NCBI GenBank assembly: GCA_022821875.1
Contig: JAJECV010000099.1
Coordinates: 1-57,701, forward strand
DNA length: 57,701 nt
Source of the DNA: Rhodothermales bacterium
GTDB lineage: Bacteria; Bacteroidota; Rhodothermia; Rhodothermales; Bin80
Direction of reading: 5' to 3'
Shown: positions 35,875 to 46,800 of the stretch, in pieces
Numbering within the stretch: position 1 is the stretch's first letter
Layout: every line of letters begins with the position of its first letter
Notes under the pieces: generated by a model
What the model saw: only the letters and a program-made list of their open reading frames with translations
What the model was told of the DNA's origin: nothing
Database searches by the model: none
Translations under genes and position numbers: made by a program

Positions 35875-36753
35875 TCATATCTCTGCCTGAAGCAACTGGT
35901 TGGGTGTCAAAAAAAAGATCGAATCCTGAAACGGGACGGCTGCAATTAATGGAGCATCGAATTTGATGACGATTTGACGGGATCTGATGCCCTGATGACT
36001 GTAAATCCAGATCGACCGGGGAAAGATCATCCATACCCCATCCTCGGTGACCGTGAGGCTGTTCAGGTCGGATCCGGCATTTAAGCTGCGTAGGTGGCCG
36101 CCGAAATAATCATAGACCTTCACCACACCAAGAGCACGATCCGCAACGTAGATTGATGATGCATCCGCGGCAAGACTCACCGGCTCCACCAGCTGCCCCG
36201 CACCCGTGCCAAACGCCCCGATCACCCGCTCCAGATGCCGGCTTGCATCCCATTTAAGAACGCGTTGCGAGGATGCGTCAATGGCAAACAGTTCCCCCCC
36301 TGCCCCCGTTGCCACGGCAATGGGCTGTCCTGATGCAGTCGTAAATGCGTCCAGCAGATCAAGCCGGGGGGAGTGCTCAAACTCACTCTCTGTATTTATG
36401 GGCACCTGAATGGTCTCCAAATGCAGTAATTCTTTGGAGAACCGAAAAAGGTTGCCCGCCTCTGCATCTGCAATAACCCAGATCAGCCCGTTCCCTGGAT
36501 CAACATCGGACAACTCCCTGAACGTGCCGGCATTCGTACCATCCAGACGTGCAGTGACCGTCCCTTGATGATCCAACTGTAATAATTCCGACGTTGAGAC
36601 CACATAGATCAAACCCTCTGGATCCATGGCGAGGCTCCGTGCCTCCGGGACCTGTGCAATCACCTTAAATCCGGTTTGAAGGGTGTCCTGTGCCTCCGCA
36701 GTCTGGACAGACATCATCAGGAGTACGAACAAACTCGCCAGAATGCCTTTCAT
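35875..36753 (-). CDS. Exported NHL/beta-propeller-like protein
   Basis: This 292-residue protein begins with a clear signal peptide (MKGILASLFVLLMMSVQTAEAQ). The remainder consists of repeated short strands with patterns such as SLAMDPEGLIYVVSTSELL, FAIDASSQRVLKWDA and SSIYVADRALGVVKVYDYFG, typical of NHL-like six-bladed propellers. No catalytic motif is seen, so a binding or scaffold role is likely. It overlaps purD by four bases and is thus co-transcribed with it, though a functional link to purine synthesis is not evident. Confidence 0.78.
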   Translation of the reverse strand: MKGILASLFVLLMMSVQTAEAQDTLQTGFKVIAQVPEARSLAMDPEGLIYVVSTSELLQLDHQGTVTARLDGTNAGTFRELSDVDPGNGLIWVIADAEAGNLFRFSKELLHLETIQVPINTESEFEHSPRLDLLDAFTTASGQPIAVATGAGGELFAIDASSQRVLKWDASRHLERVIGAFGTGAGQLVEPVSLAADASSIYVADRALGVVKVYDYFGGHLRSLNAGSDLNSLTVTEDGVWMIFPRSIWIYSHQGIRSRQIVIKFDAPLIAAVPFQDSIFFLTPNQLLQAEI

Positions 36754-38018
36754 TCGCGATCTAATGCACGGCAGCCAATGTCACGGCGCAGTTGTTTATT
36801 CTTAAAGTCTATAAGGTCCGCCGCCTGATAGGCATGGGTAATTGCATCTGAAAGTGTTTCACGGACTGCGGTGACTCCTAGCACACGCCCGCCAGCAGTC
36901 AGGATGTTTCCATTCTCTGATTTTGTGCCTGCATGAAATACCAATGCCCCCGGAACTTCACCGGCCGCCTTGAGGCCGGTAACTACATGCCCTTTCTCGT
37001 AAGATCCCGGATACCCGCCACTGGCCAAAACCACACACGCAGCAGCTAACGATTGTTTTTCCAGTCGCAAGTTACCGATCCCGCCTTTTGCAGCACACAA
37101 TAGAATTTCAATTGCATCTCCTCCCATCAGTGGCAGGACAACCTGCGCTTCTGGATCCCCAAATCTACAGTTAAACTCCACAACCTTCGGACCTTCATCT
37201 GTGACCATCAGGCCGGCATACAGGCACCCTTTGTAGAGCCTCCCTTCGCGTGCCATCGCTTCCAGTACAGGTTCAATGATACGTGAGCATGTACTCTCAA
37301 TCAGTCTCTCTGTCATAACCGGTGCAGGAGCATATGCCCCCATCCCTCCAGTATTCGGCCCCCTGTCCTGATCAAATACACGCTTGTGATCCTGTGCAGA
37401 ATCCAGAAGGAGATAATCATCCCCATCTGTGAGAACAAACATACTTGCTTCTTCACCTTCCATCCACTCCTCAATCACAATTTCTTTCCCTGCCTCCCCA
37501 AGACTCCCCGCAATCATCAAGTCATGCAGAGCATACTCGGAGTCTTCCGTATTCTCGCACATGATTGCACCTTTCCCTGCTGCGAGACCGGAAGCCTTGA
37601 TGACACACCTGCCCAGCATCTTTGCATAATTCCTGGCCTCATCTAACTGATTGGAATGAAAGTGCTGCCACTGTGCAGTCGGAACACCGTAGCGCTGCAT
37701 CAGTCCTTTGGCAAATGCCTTGCTGCTTTCAATTTCGGCGGCGGCAGCCGATGGGCCAAAGCAGGGGATCCCCCCCTGATCCAGAGCATCGGCGAGCCCA
37801 TCGGCAAGAGGAACTTCGGGCCCAATGATGACCAGATCCATCTGTTCATTCCGAGCAAAGGACACCATCCCTGTCAGTTCCGATACCGGAACAGGGATAT
37901 TCACTCCATACTGCGCTGTACCGGGGTTTCCGGGTGCAATAAAAAGCGTGTCTGCATCACGGACCGCCCAGGCCAGTGCATGCTCACGTCCACCACTGCC
38001 AACAATGAGAATTCGCAT
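36750..38018 (-). CDS. purD: Phosphoribosylamine-glycine ligase
   Basis: This 422-residue ATP-grasp enzyme joins phosphoribosylamine and glycine in purine synthesis. It starts ILIVGSGGREHALAWAV and has VIKASGLAAGKGAI, DRGPNTGGMGAYAPAPV and VEFNCRFGDPEAQVVLPL, all hallmark PurD motifs. It lies 16 bases after mutS and overlaps the propeller gene. The gene appears complete. Confidence 0.96.
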   Translation of the reverse strand: MRILIVGSGGREHALAWAVRDADTLFIAPGNPGTAQYGVNIPVPVSELTGMVSFARNEQMDLVIIGPEVPLADGLADALDQGGIPCFGPSAAAAEIESSKAFAKGLMQRYGVPTAQWQHFHSNQLDEARNYAKMLGRCVIKASGLAAGKGAIMCENTEDSEYALHDLMIAGSLGEAGKEIVIEEWMEGEEASMFVLTDGDDYLLLDSAQDHKRVFDQDRGPNTGGMGAYAPAPVMTERLIESTCSRIIEPVLEAMAREGRLYKGCLYAGLMVTDEGPKVVEFNCRFGDPEAQVVLPLMGGDAIEILLCAAKGGIGNLRLEKQSLAAACVVLASGGYPGSYEKGHVVTGLKAAGEVPGALVFHAGTKSENGNILTAGGRVLGVTAVRETLSDAITHAYQAADLIDFKNKQLRRDIGCRALDRE

Positions 38019-38034
38019 AATAAACGCCTGTGAG

Positions 38035-40605
38035 TTAATCCAAATGCTCCTTCAACTCGGCTAGAAGTAATAATGCCTGCATGGGCGTGATTTTATCTGG
38101 ATCAATTTCCCTGAGCTGATCCCGCAGCGGATCCGGCTCCGTTTCATCAAAAAGGGTCATCTGAATTGATTCAATTCGGGGAGCAATTTCTGTGCTCACC
38201 GTTTCCTGTGACTCCAGCTGCCGCAGGATCACTTTGGCTCGCTTTAGTAGTTCGGCGGGCAATCCCGCCATGCGAGCCACTTCAATTCCGTACGAATGAT
38301 CTGCCGCACCGCGAATCAGTTTGCGCAGGAACACAATCCTTCCATTGTGCTCCTGTACATGAATGCGGTGATTCTCAACTCTCGCAAGCTGTTCTTCCAG
38401 TGCATTCAATTCGTGGTAATGGGTCGCAAAAAGGGTCCTTGCCGCAATGGAATCATTCTGGTGCAGGTGTTCCACCAGGGCCCATGCAATCGAGAGTCCG
38501 TCAAACGTACTGGTCCCCCTGCCGACCTCATCCAAAAGGATCAGGGAATTACGGGTGGCATTGTTCAGAATGTTGGCCGTCTCATTCATTTCGACCAGAA
38601 ATGTACTCTCACCTGCCGCCAGGTTGTCCGAGGCGCCAACCCGGGTAAAGATGCGATCTACCACACCAATCCGGGCTTCTTCTGCCGGCACAAAACTTCC
38701 TGTCTGGGCCATCAAAACAATCAGCCCCACCTGGCGCAAGACAACACTCTTGCCCGCCATATTGGGACCTGTGATAATGAAGATCTGATTTTGATCTGGA
38801 TCAATGTCCACCGAGTTCGGGACAAAGGTTTCGGGGATAGACTGCTCCACAATCGGGTGCCTCCCGTCAATAATTCGAAGGAGCCGGGAATTATTCAACT
38901 CCGGTCGTACATATCTTTCACGAACTGCAACCTCTGCAAATGCCACCAAGCAGTCCAATACTGCAATGGCAGTCCCCAACTCCTGCAGCTCCTGAGATTT
39001 TTTCGCCAACTTCGATCGAAGCGTATGTAATAATTCGTTCTCCAGCACCGCCATCTTTTCTTTTGCTCCGAGAATTCGTTCTTCGTATTCTTTCAACTCA
39101 CTGGTAATATATCGCTCTGCATTGACCAGCGTTTGCTTTCGAACATAATCTGGAGGAACCTTGTCCCGATGGGCATTGGTAATCTCAAGATAGTACCCGA
39201 ACACTTTATTGCACCCTACTTTGAGGGAGGGAATACCGGTTCGGTCAATTTCACGCTTTTGCAGCGTTTCAATATATTTTTTCCCGGAACGGGAGAGTTG
39301 CTGAAGTTCATCCAGGCCTGGATTGTAACCGGATCGAAAGATCTGATCGGAGGAGGTCTCATCCAGCGCCTCACGAATCATCGATTCAACCTCGGTGCAC
39401 GGGTTCAGAGATTGCGCCAATTGTCCCAAAACCGGACATTTTGATGTGTTCAGCATTAAGATCATGTCCGGGACCTGACGCAAAGCAAGCCCCAAACTCA
39501 GAAGTTCCCGTGGAATCCCGCGCTGAGTACAGATTCTGCCAACGATCCGCTCAATATCGGAAACCTGCTTCAGGTGCTCCTGCAGACTGGTTCGGACCTC
39601 GGAATTCCCAACCAGTGTCCCCACGGCATCCAGTCTCCGATTGATCCGCCCCACATCACGCAGTGGCTGAAAAAGCCATCGCCGCAAGGTCCGCGCTCCC
39701 ATAGCCGTACAGGTACGATCCAGAAACTTCACCAGCGTCATTGCTTTGGCATCTCCGTGAAGCGGAGCAAGCAGTTCAAGGTTTCTGCGGGTTTGCGGAT
39801 CAAGAAGCATTGCCCCCTGATCGGTCTGCAGACGAATCTTTTTGATATGCTCCAGCCTCCCTTTTTGCGTTTCAATCAAATAATGGAGAACGGCACCCGC
39901 CGCAACAATCCCCTCCCGCAACCCGGAAACGCCAAATCCCTTCAAAGAATGCGTACCAAAATGCTCAAGAAGGTTGATATTTGCAAAGTCATAATCAAAA
40001 ATCCAATCTTCACGCGGTGTAACGATATAGCCCTGATCGCGGATACCGCCAATGGCATCCCGAAGCGATTTGTCAATCAGAATCTCGGATGGCTCAATGC
40101 TTTGTAACAGATTATTCAATCGGGAATGAGGAACCTCGGTAAGCACAAACTCTCCAGTGGACACATCTGCATAGGATACCCCTGCCCGCATTTTTGCGTA
40201 ATGCACCGCTACCAGATAATTGGCATGTTTCGGGGAAAGCGTTTGATCCCGAAGGGATACGCCAGGGGTGACGACTTCCGTCACCCCTCGCTTGACCAGG
40301 GATTTCGTGGTCTGAGGATTTTCCAGCTGCTCACAAATGGCAACCCGAAATCCGGCCTCCACCAATTTGGGAAGATGATTTTCAAGCGCATGATGCGGGA
40401 ATCCGGCCAGAGGCACGCTCTTCGCCGCCCCGTTTGCCCGCTTGGTGAGCACAATCCCAAGTACTGAACTTGCTTTCAGAGCATCATCTTCAAATGTCTC
40501 ATAGAAATCCCCCATCCGAAACAACAGCAATGTCCCCGGATTCTCTTCTTTAATCCGGTAATACTGCTGCATCAGCGGGGTTCTGCCTTTATTCTTGCCT
40601 AGCAT
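38035..40605 (-). CDS. mutS: DNA mismatch repair ATPase MutS
   Basis: This 856-residue protein recognises base mismatches and recruits MutL. The mismatch-wedge motif FRMGDFYETF is near the N-terminus. The C-terminal ATPase has Walker A TGPNMAGKSVVLRQ, the SDNLAAGESTFLVEM segment, Walker B ILLDEVGRGTSTFDG and the conserved histidine in FATHYHELNALE. The length is typical for MutS1. It is followed closely by purD. The start M-L-G-K-N is supported by the conserved PLMQQYYRIKEE that follows. Confidence 0.96.
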   Translation of the reverse strand: MLGKNKGRTPLMQQYYRIKEENPGTLLLFRMGDFYETFEDDALKASSVLGIVLTKRANGAAKSVPLAGFPHHALENHLPKLVEAGFRVAICEQLENPQTTKSLVKRGVTEVVTPGVSLRDQTLSPKHANYLVAVHYAKMRAGVSYADVSTGEFVLTEVPHSRLNNLLQSIEPSEILIDKSLRDAIGGIRDQGYIVTPREDWIFDYDFANINLLEHFGTHSLKGFGVSGLREGIVAAGAVLHYLIETQKGRLEHIKKIRLQTDQGAMLLDPQTRRNLELLAPLHGDAKAMTLVKFLDRTCTAMGARTLRRWLFQPLRDVGRINRRLDAVGTLVGNSEVRTSLQEHLKQVSDIERIVGRICTQRGIPRELLSLGLALRQVPDMILMLNTSKCPVLGQLAQSLNPCTEVESMIREALDETSSDQIFRSGYNPGLDELQQLSRSGKKYIETLQKREIDRTGIPSLKVGCNKVFGYYLEITNAHRDKVPPDYVRKQTLVNAERYITSELKEYEERILGAKEKMAVLENELLHTLRSKLAKKSQELQELGTAIAVLDCLVAFAEVAVRERYVRPELNNSRLLRIIDGRHPIVEQSIPETFVPNSVDIDPDQNQIFIITGPNMAGKSVVLRQVGLIVLMAQTGSFVPAEEARIGVVDRIFTRVGASDNLAAGESTFLVEMNETANILNNATRNSLILLDEVGRGTSTFDGLSIAWALVEHLHQNDSIAARTLFATHYHELNALEEQLARVENHRIHVQEHNGRIVFLRKLIRGAADHSYGIEVARMAGLPAELLKRAKVILRQLESQETVSTEIAPRIESIQMTLFDETEPDPLRDQLREIDPDKITPMQALLLLAELKEHLD

Positions 40606-40628
40606 TGATTACAACAAGCCAGCCGCGA

Positions 40629-42059
40629 TCATATCGGATGGCCTCTCCAGGAGTTAAGCGCGTCTTGTAAAGCCCCAATATATGCCCCCTGCTCATTACA
40701 CCACTGCAGGACCGTCTCAAAATGTTTCCCCCATCCAGGATAATCCATTTTTTCTCCAAGCACATTGTGCCACAGAGCGACCCCCACCCCGCCAAACTCC
40801 TGACATGTTTTCAGAAGTTCAATGCTCTTCCGGATGGCTTCTTCTGCACCGTAATTCTGCCGGTTAAAGAGCGCCCCGTCCATCAGGATCAAAGGCATCT
40901 CCCAAATGTCCATTGTCTCATTTCTGGCACAATCAAATTTCAAAAACGGCATGCAGGTGCCATTGCGAAATCCTGCACATTCCGAAAATCCCAGCGAAGA
41001 ATCAATCAGGAAGCCGGCATCCGCCTGCAATTGCGGAGTGATTCCGGGGGTGTACCGCAAAAAATGCTGTCGTACACTCACGGGGGACATTCCGATCAGA
41101 TTCGTAAGCTGAATCCGCTCGCTGCGCAAATAGCCGGGATGTGTATGTGCATGGTAACTTGGATGCAGCCCAATTTCAAAGTTGTCTGCCTGCAGATCTC
41201 TGAGGATGTTCTGCAAAAATTTCTGATCCAACCGATAATATACATCATTCGGACCATGCGCAGCTGTTTTCAGGAAGATCGTTGCCTTCCCGCATCTCTG
41301 AATCAGACGGTGCATATTCTGCAATGCAATTTGGAATGCATCTCCCGGCGTAAAATAACTCTGCATAAATTGAAACAGCCTGCGCCACCGCTCTGTGACA
41401 CTGACATCTCGAGCGTTCAGAAGAAAATACTGCACCTTCTCTCTAAAGATCATCCCTGGCCGCCAATGCCGCAGATAATCCACATCAATCGTGGGGCAAA
41501 ACGCCCATTTTTTTCCTGACCAAGTCTTTGATTGTGCCGGAATTCCCGCCGCTGCAAGGTTTCCCTGAAGAACCTTCCGGTAGCAATCCACAACAGGAAT
41601 CTCCGTTACATCAAGGATTGCCTGAAGTGATTTTTTATGGGGGAAGCGGCCGTGTGAATCTCTCACCGTACTTGTACTCTCCTGCCAGCCGGAAAGCCAG
41701 TAGAATGTGGATGCGACCAGGTCATCTCCTGCTTTTGACGAAAAAAGAATGGGAAATTTACAGCCAGCGTGGATTTTCCACGTCACAGAAGCCAGACTCA
41801 AAGGGATGAAGTTCTGAAAAAAATCCTCTGAACGGGAAGCAAATGGTAAAACCGTCACCGCAGGCGGAATTCCAGAGGGATTACGCCCATAATAGATCCC
41901 CTTTCCATGCAATTCACTGCGAGGCTTAAAGATCGGACCCAAACCAAGCGGGCGAAGTAACATACGCAGACTGTACTCCGCCTTGGGCCTGTACTCACGG
42001 CCCACTTCAAGGCATACGGGAATTGCTGGATTCATGGAGATCGTTTTTGCTTCTACCAC
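40629..42059 (-). CDS. Polysaccharide-deacetylase-like protein with an N-terminal DUF7033-type region
   Basis: The 476-residue protein has two parts. The N-terminal part (about residues 1-180) resembles the region that precedes some bacterial NodB-like domains. The C-terminal part has a deacetylase-like first motif FCPTIDVDYLRHW, the metal-site pattern EIGLHPSYHAHTH and a late ALWHNVLG histidine. This suggests a metal-dependent carbohydrate deacetylase acting on an envelope polymer. The GTG start at 42059 is uncertain; an ATG at 42035 is equally good. It lies 23 bases before mutS and is probably in the same transcript. Confidence 0.65.
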   Translation of the reverse strand: MVEAKTISMNPAIPVCLEVGREYRPKAEYSLRMLLRPLGLGPIFKPRSELHGKGIYYGRNPSGIPPAVTVLPFASRSEDFFQNFIPLSLASVTWKIHAGCKFPILFSSKAGDDLVASTFYWLSGWQESTSTVRDSHGRFPHKKSLQAILDVTEIPVVDCYRKVLQGNLAAAGIPAQSKTWSGKKWAFCPTIDVDYLRHWRPGMIFREKVQYFLLNARDVSVTERWRRLFQFMQSYFTPGDAFQIALQNMHRLIQRCGKATIFLKTAAHGPNDVYYRLDQKFLQNILRDLQADNFEIGLHPSYHAHTHPGYLRSERIQLTNLIGMSPVSVRQHFLRYTPGITPQLQADAGFLIDSSLGFSECAGFRNGTCMPFLKFDCARNETMDIWEMPLILMDGALFNRQNYGAEEAIRKSIELLKTCQEFGGVGVALWHNVLGEKMDYPGWGKHFETVLQWCNEQGAYIGALQDALNSWRGHPI

Positions 42060-42112
42060 TTCAGTACCCTACCAAATTAAATAATGTGTACATTCTCTGT
42101 ATGACAGCCTGA

Positions 42113-43429
42113 ATGCTTTGCGTTACAATGCCCCATCATAAGACGATTGTACTTGCCGATCCTGTCCATGGGTTTACCAAAATACCCTCAAAGATAATCC
42201 AATCATTGCTGGAGTCCCTTGAAGTGCAGCGACTTCGCCGGATTAAGCAGCTGGGGATGGGATATCTCGTTTTTCCGGCGGCAGAGCACAGTCGATTTTC
42301 TCATGCGTTCGGGGCAATGGGACTGTTATCAAATGCATTGGATTCTCTGGAGTCTAAGGGAACTGAAATTCTGCCACAGGAACGGCTGGCCGCCATGGCA
42401 GCCGTTCTATTGCATGACATCGGTCATGGTCCCTACTCGCATACGCTTGAACGTAAACTGATTCGCGATACGGGACACGAGGAAATTGGCAAAGCCCTGA
42501 TTGAACGACTCATCCAACAACCCGAACGGCTTAAACGATCTGAACGACAAATGGTTGAATCGCTGAATCTGGCAATCCAGATGTTTGAAGGACATTATGA
42601 ACGATCCTTTTTTCATGATTTGATCTCCGGTCAACTGGATGTGGATCGTTTAGATTATCTGAGCAGAGATTCTCATTTTACCGGGGTTGCCGAAGGTAGA
42701 ATCGGAGTTGACCGAATCCTGCAAACCCTGTGTGTCTATAAAGATCAAGGCGAAGAAATTCTGGCGATTGAGCCCAAAGGGGTCTATGCCGTGGAAAACA
42801 TGCTGATTGCTAGAAGGCTAATGTATCGGCAGGTGTATCTGCACAAAACGGTCATTGCGGCAGATCATGTACTTCAAGGTGCAATCCGTCGGGCGCGTGA
42901 TCTGATTCTTGATGGGAAGGATCGTGCAGTCCCCGGCACCTCATCGACCCTTAAATGGTTTCTTCAGGAGAACCCCGGCAAGGATCAATTGGCGGAGGAT
43001 CAGGTTCTGGACCATTTCCTGCGTCTGGATGACTCCGATATCACTTACAGCGTGAAGAACTGGTGTACCAGCAAGGATGAAATTCTGGCAGACCTGTCTA
43101 ATCGTTTCATCCAGAGAGACTTATTTCGCTGCAAATTCCGCAGGAGAAATTCCATCCAATCTCTATTTGAGAACCGGAAGGGAGACGTAACGGATTTTCT
43201 GCGAGGAAATGGAATCACTGCCCCGAACGCGCACACCTATTACTTAATCAAGGATAAAGCCGGTCCCGGCAAGTTCGGGAAGAAGGAGCAGGATATACGC
43301 GTCCTGAACGGGGGCAGCACACTGGAAAAACTTGAACTGCACACGGACGGATCTGCAATCCAGGCCCTTACCAAGTTTAAAAAAAAGCAATACGTTTGCT
43401 ATCCGAAGGAGATTGACCGCCAAGCCTGA
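42113..43429 (+). CDS. HD-domain phosphohydrolase (dNTPase-like)
   Basis: This 438-residue protein belongs to the HD superfamily related to dGTPase/SAMHD1. The metal ligands are HSRFSHAFGAMG (His64), LLHDIGHGPYSHTLE (His101-Asp102) and a late aspartate in DVDRLDYLSRDSHFTG. Such proteins hydrolyse nucleotides or nucleotide signals; the substrate here is not known. Two ATG codons (42113 and 42128) are possible starts. The gene is divergent from the deacetylase-like gene with 53 bases between, and stands alone. Confidence 0.88.
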   Translation: MLCVTMPHHKTIVLADPVHGFTKIPSKIIQSLLESLEVQRLRRIKQLGMGYLVFPAAEHSRFSHAFGAMGLLSNALDSLESKGTEILPQERLAAMAAVLLHDIGHGPYSHTLERKLIRDTGHEEIGKALIERLIQQPERLKRSERQMVESLNLAIQMFEGHYERSFFHDLISGQLDVDRLDYLSRDSHFTGVAEGRIGVDRILQTLCVYKDQGEEILAIEPKGVYAVENMLIARRLMYRQVYLHKTVIAADHVLQGAIRRARDLILDGKDRAVPGTSSTLKWFLQENPGKDQLAEDQVLDHFLRLDDSDITYSVKNWCTSKDEILADLSNRFIQRDLFRCKFRRRNSIQSLFENRKGDVTDFLRGNGITAPNAHTYYLIKDKAGPGKFGKKEQDIRVLNGGSTLEKLELHTDGSAIQALTKFKKKQYVCYPKEIDRQA

Positions 43430-43522
43430 TGATTCCAGAGCCGCACCACAGTACTGCACACCGTTCGCATTCGTCCGAAAATTGAGAGATGGTTTCGCCC
43501 TTACAAATTACGATTTTAACAG

Positions 43523-43875
43523 TCAACTTTCGAGCCTCAAGGTCTTCCATCCATGCACACTGGGCTCATTGCACCACTGTTCGCGCAGGATTGTGAATTG
43601 ATCCAGCATGATTTTCAGATCCATCTGTGCCAAATCAAAGGTAAATAAAAACAGGCCTGCATACTCGGTATCAAACGTCCGTTCGCGGAGATCTAATTTG
43701 GTACGATCCGCGGGGATGACACGGGGGGCGTTGCTCCGCAGAGCGCCGGGCAAGGCGTGGAATGCGGTGCTGTTTAAAGATCTTCTGGGTATAGCCCACA
43801 CTGGCAGGAATGCCTTCCTGTTTCAGGGCCTATAGATTCAGATTGATGTTGCCCACCTTGCACTGTCTAACGACA
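43523..43875 (-). pseudogene. Frameshifted transposase relic
   Basis: Reading leftward from near 43826, one frame gives ALKQEGIPASVGYTQKIFKQ then HRIPRLARRSAEQRPP, like the helix-turn-helix start of a transposase. After a run of six G at 43723-43728 (C on the coding strand) the protein continues in another frame as VIPADRTKLDLRERTFDTEY then AGLFLFTFDLAQMDLKIM, which resembles the following region of large DDE transposases. An in-frame stop also lies upstream of the first part. The relic begins directly after the LRR-protease stop codon. The rest of the gap (43430-43522) shows nothing. Confidence 0.5.
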
Positions 43876-46800
43876 TTACCTCCGCTGACGGACAGAGTTT
43901 TTGAATCCCTGTGTTGTCGTAACATTGAGATTGCCTGCCTCTTCCAATGCGACGGGCAGTTTGCCGTTCCAGTCGCGGAGAATGGCACGAACCCGCCCGG
44001 TATGCATATCCCGAAAAATAGACAGCGCCCGCTGATCGTTCGCATCAATGGTCACGCTTTCTTCGGGGCCGGTAAGGACGATTTGTTCCAGCGATTCTTC
44101 CCATTCCCGCTCAATCGGGATCGCTAAGAAGAAGTATTTATTACCAAACTTATCCTCTTCTGGTATGAAGGAGAGCGAAAACAAGACCGCATTTTGTCCG
44201 AGTCCCTCAAGGCGATATGGTCCGTCTTCTTGGGGTAATCGTGCTGCGGCAATTACTGGGAATGGAGGCTCTATTCGGAGTTTGCCATTCTGCACCCCCC
44301 CCCATAATACCAGCACATCGGAATTATGGGCGGCACTAGCCATTGGTTGCATGTTCTTGCCCTCAACCTGCTCACGGTAGTCAATCACCTTCTCAAAGTA
44401 GTAATCACTGATCCATCCTCTGTCGAAGCAATAGCCCATGATATCCCTGTGATATGTGGGCGATACCAGCGTGTTGTCGCGAAAGTCGAATCCCCAAGCA
44501 CCTATGTTCCCACCTGCATGGGGAAAGTCTGGGTCGGTATTTGGTGCCCCTCCACACGGCGCATGATCCAGATTGAGATTGTGCCCGACCTCGTGTGCAA
44601 ATTCGGTGTCCAGCGCCTTGCCCATACTAGTCCATCCCCCAAGCCGTGCAATTCCCCTCACATAACCGTTGACGCTGGCGGTTGCACCGTAGTAATACCC
44701 CGTTGCATTGTCCATCAACCGTAAGGCTTCCAATTCCAGTACAAGGCTCCACGCTCCTTGATCAGAAACTACGTCAAGTGATGTGAAGTACGGCTCCCGG
44801 CTCCTGGCGTGAAATTCATGGAATGGAAAAGCGTATTTGAGGAGCCCCACCTCTGGGCTGTCGTCGCTGATATTATCGGTCCATTCAAAGATGGAACGGT
44901 CCGGCTGGTTTGCCTCTAGAACCGGGACAACGGTAACATCCATGGTGGGAACAGAAACGACATTGAGTTGCTCTTCCCCCGTAGCGGGGAATCGGTCATG
45001 ACTTCCTGCCGCACGCGGAATGACACCGTCAGGATCAACCTCCACGACCAGCGTAGCATCTGACGTGATAAAATCACCCGGAATAACTGTATTAAGTGAG
45101 TTGTTAAGGCGGCTTTCGTCGACCATTGCCGAAAGTTGCTCTCCGTTCCGAGCTATCGCCACCCGATGTGTTTTGCCTGCCCCTCGAACCGTAGCAACCG
45201 CTTTGTACTCGAAGAATGACGGTGCCGGTTCCCCGGTAACGAAGACACGAAGTAGAGCATCACGTCCCTCAATGAGGCGCACGGAACCTTCTTGGGTCTG
45301 GATGGACTGCGTCAGGTAGGCAACTGGTACGTCTAGGCGAACCTCGGCCGGGTTGTCGCAGATTGCGCCACTCACATCAACGAGGTTAGTGTACCATGTC
45401 TGGAATGCTTGAGTGGGGGAGGCGCACAACGATGTGTCCTCAAAACGGAGCACTTCAAGTTTGGCGAGATTCATCATATCATTGCCGAGGGTCCCCTCAA
45501 GCCCCATGTTACCGCTGACACGCAGTTCAGTCAGGTTTGACAGGGACAAGATTTCTTCTGGCAGGATGCCGGTCAGAGAATTGTCGGCGAGATTAAGAAC
45601 CTCAAGTTCGGTGAAGTTGGCGACCTCTCTTGGTATTGAACCTAATAGGGCGTTGTTCGGTAACGAGAGCCCCGTGACCCGTCCGCCTCTAATGTGCACG
45701 CCATGCCAGTTATCAAGCGAAGCGTTGACTGCCCATCCCTCCGCATTTACCCAAGAAGTACCACCTGTCCTGTCATACAGTTCAATCAGAGAAAGCCGCT
45801 CAATTTGGCTAGGCGTACAGTCTTCAGCTTTTCTGTCGGAAATGGTGTTCCACCACTTCAGGAACACCGCATCTTGATGAATACAGATTCTCGTACCATC
45901 AATGTGTACGGATGTTGGGCTAAGTTTGAGAAGACTGCGAGGTAGCAGCCCTTCTAGATCATCATTATTGCCAGAAGATAGAACATTCAGTTTTACAAGA
46001 TCACCCAATTCCAATGGAATTGATCCCGTCAATTTGTTTTTGAATAGCCACAAGGTTTCCAGTTCTGTGAGGTTTCCTAGTTCAGACGGGATCCGCCCAG
46101 AGAGTTGATTACCTGAAAGATCAAGTATCTTCAAGGTACCTAGACCACCAAGTTCGGGCGGAATCGGCCCCGTTAGAAAATTGTCGCTCACACTAAAGTC
46201 CTTCAATTGCGTGAGATTGCCAAGTTCCCGTGGAATTGCCCCCATTAACTCGTTTTCAAACAGAAAAAAAGTCTCCAATTGTGTGAGATTGCCAAGTTCA
46301 GGCGGGATCAGCCCCGTCAATTCGTTTATAGCCAAAGCTAAGACTTTTAACTGTGTCAGATTACCGAGTTCGGGCGGAATTGGTCCAGAAAGCTGATTGT
46401 CGGTAAGAGCAAGTTCCTCCAAGGCCGCTAGATTGCCTATTTCGGATGGGATAGAGCCTGTTAATCCGTTACGAAACAAAGTTAACTCTTCCAGCTGTGT
46501 AAGATTACCGAGTTCCGGCGGAATCGGGCCAGTCAGAGAATTGGAACTTAGAAGTAGTTCTTTCAGTTCTGTTAGTTTGCCGAGTTCTGGAGGAATCGGC
46601 CCTATCAATTTGCTACGAAACAACCATAACTCTTCCAACTGTGCGAGCTTACCGAATTCCGGTGGAATCGGACTTACCAGAGGATTCCACGTTAAATTTA
46701 AGTATGTTAGTTGCGTAAGATTACCGAATTCGGGCGGGATTGGCCCCGTCAGGGATGCCCCAGCTAAGTTTAAATATGTTAATTGCGTAAGACTACCCAG

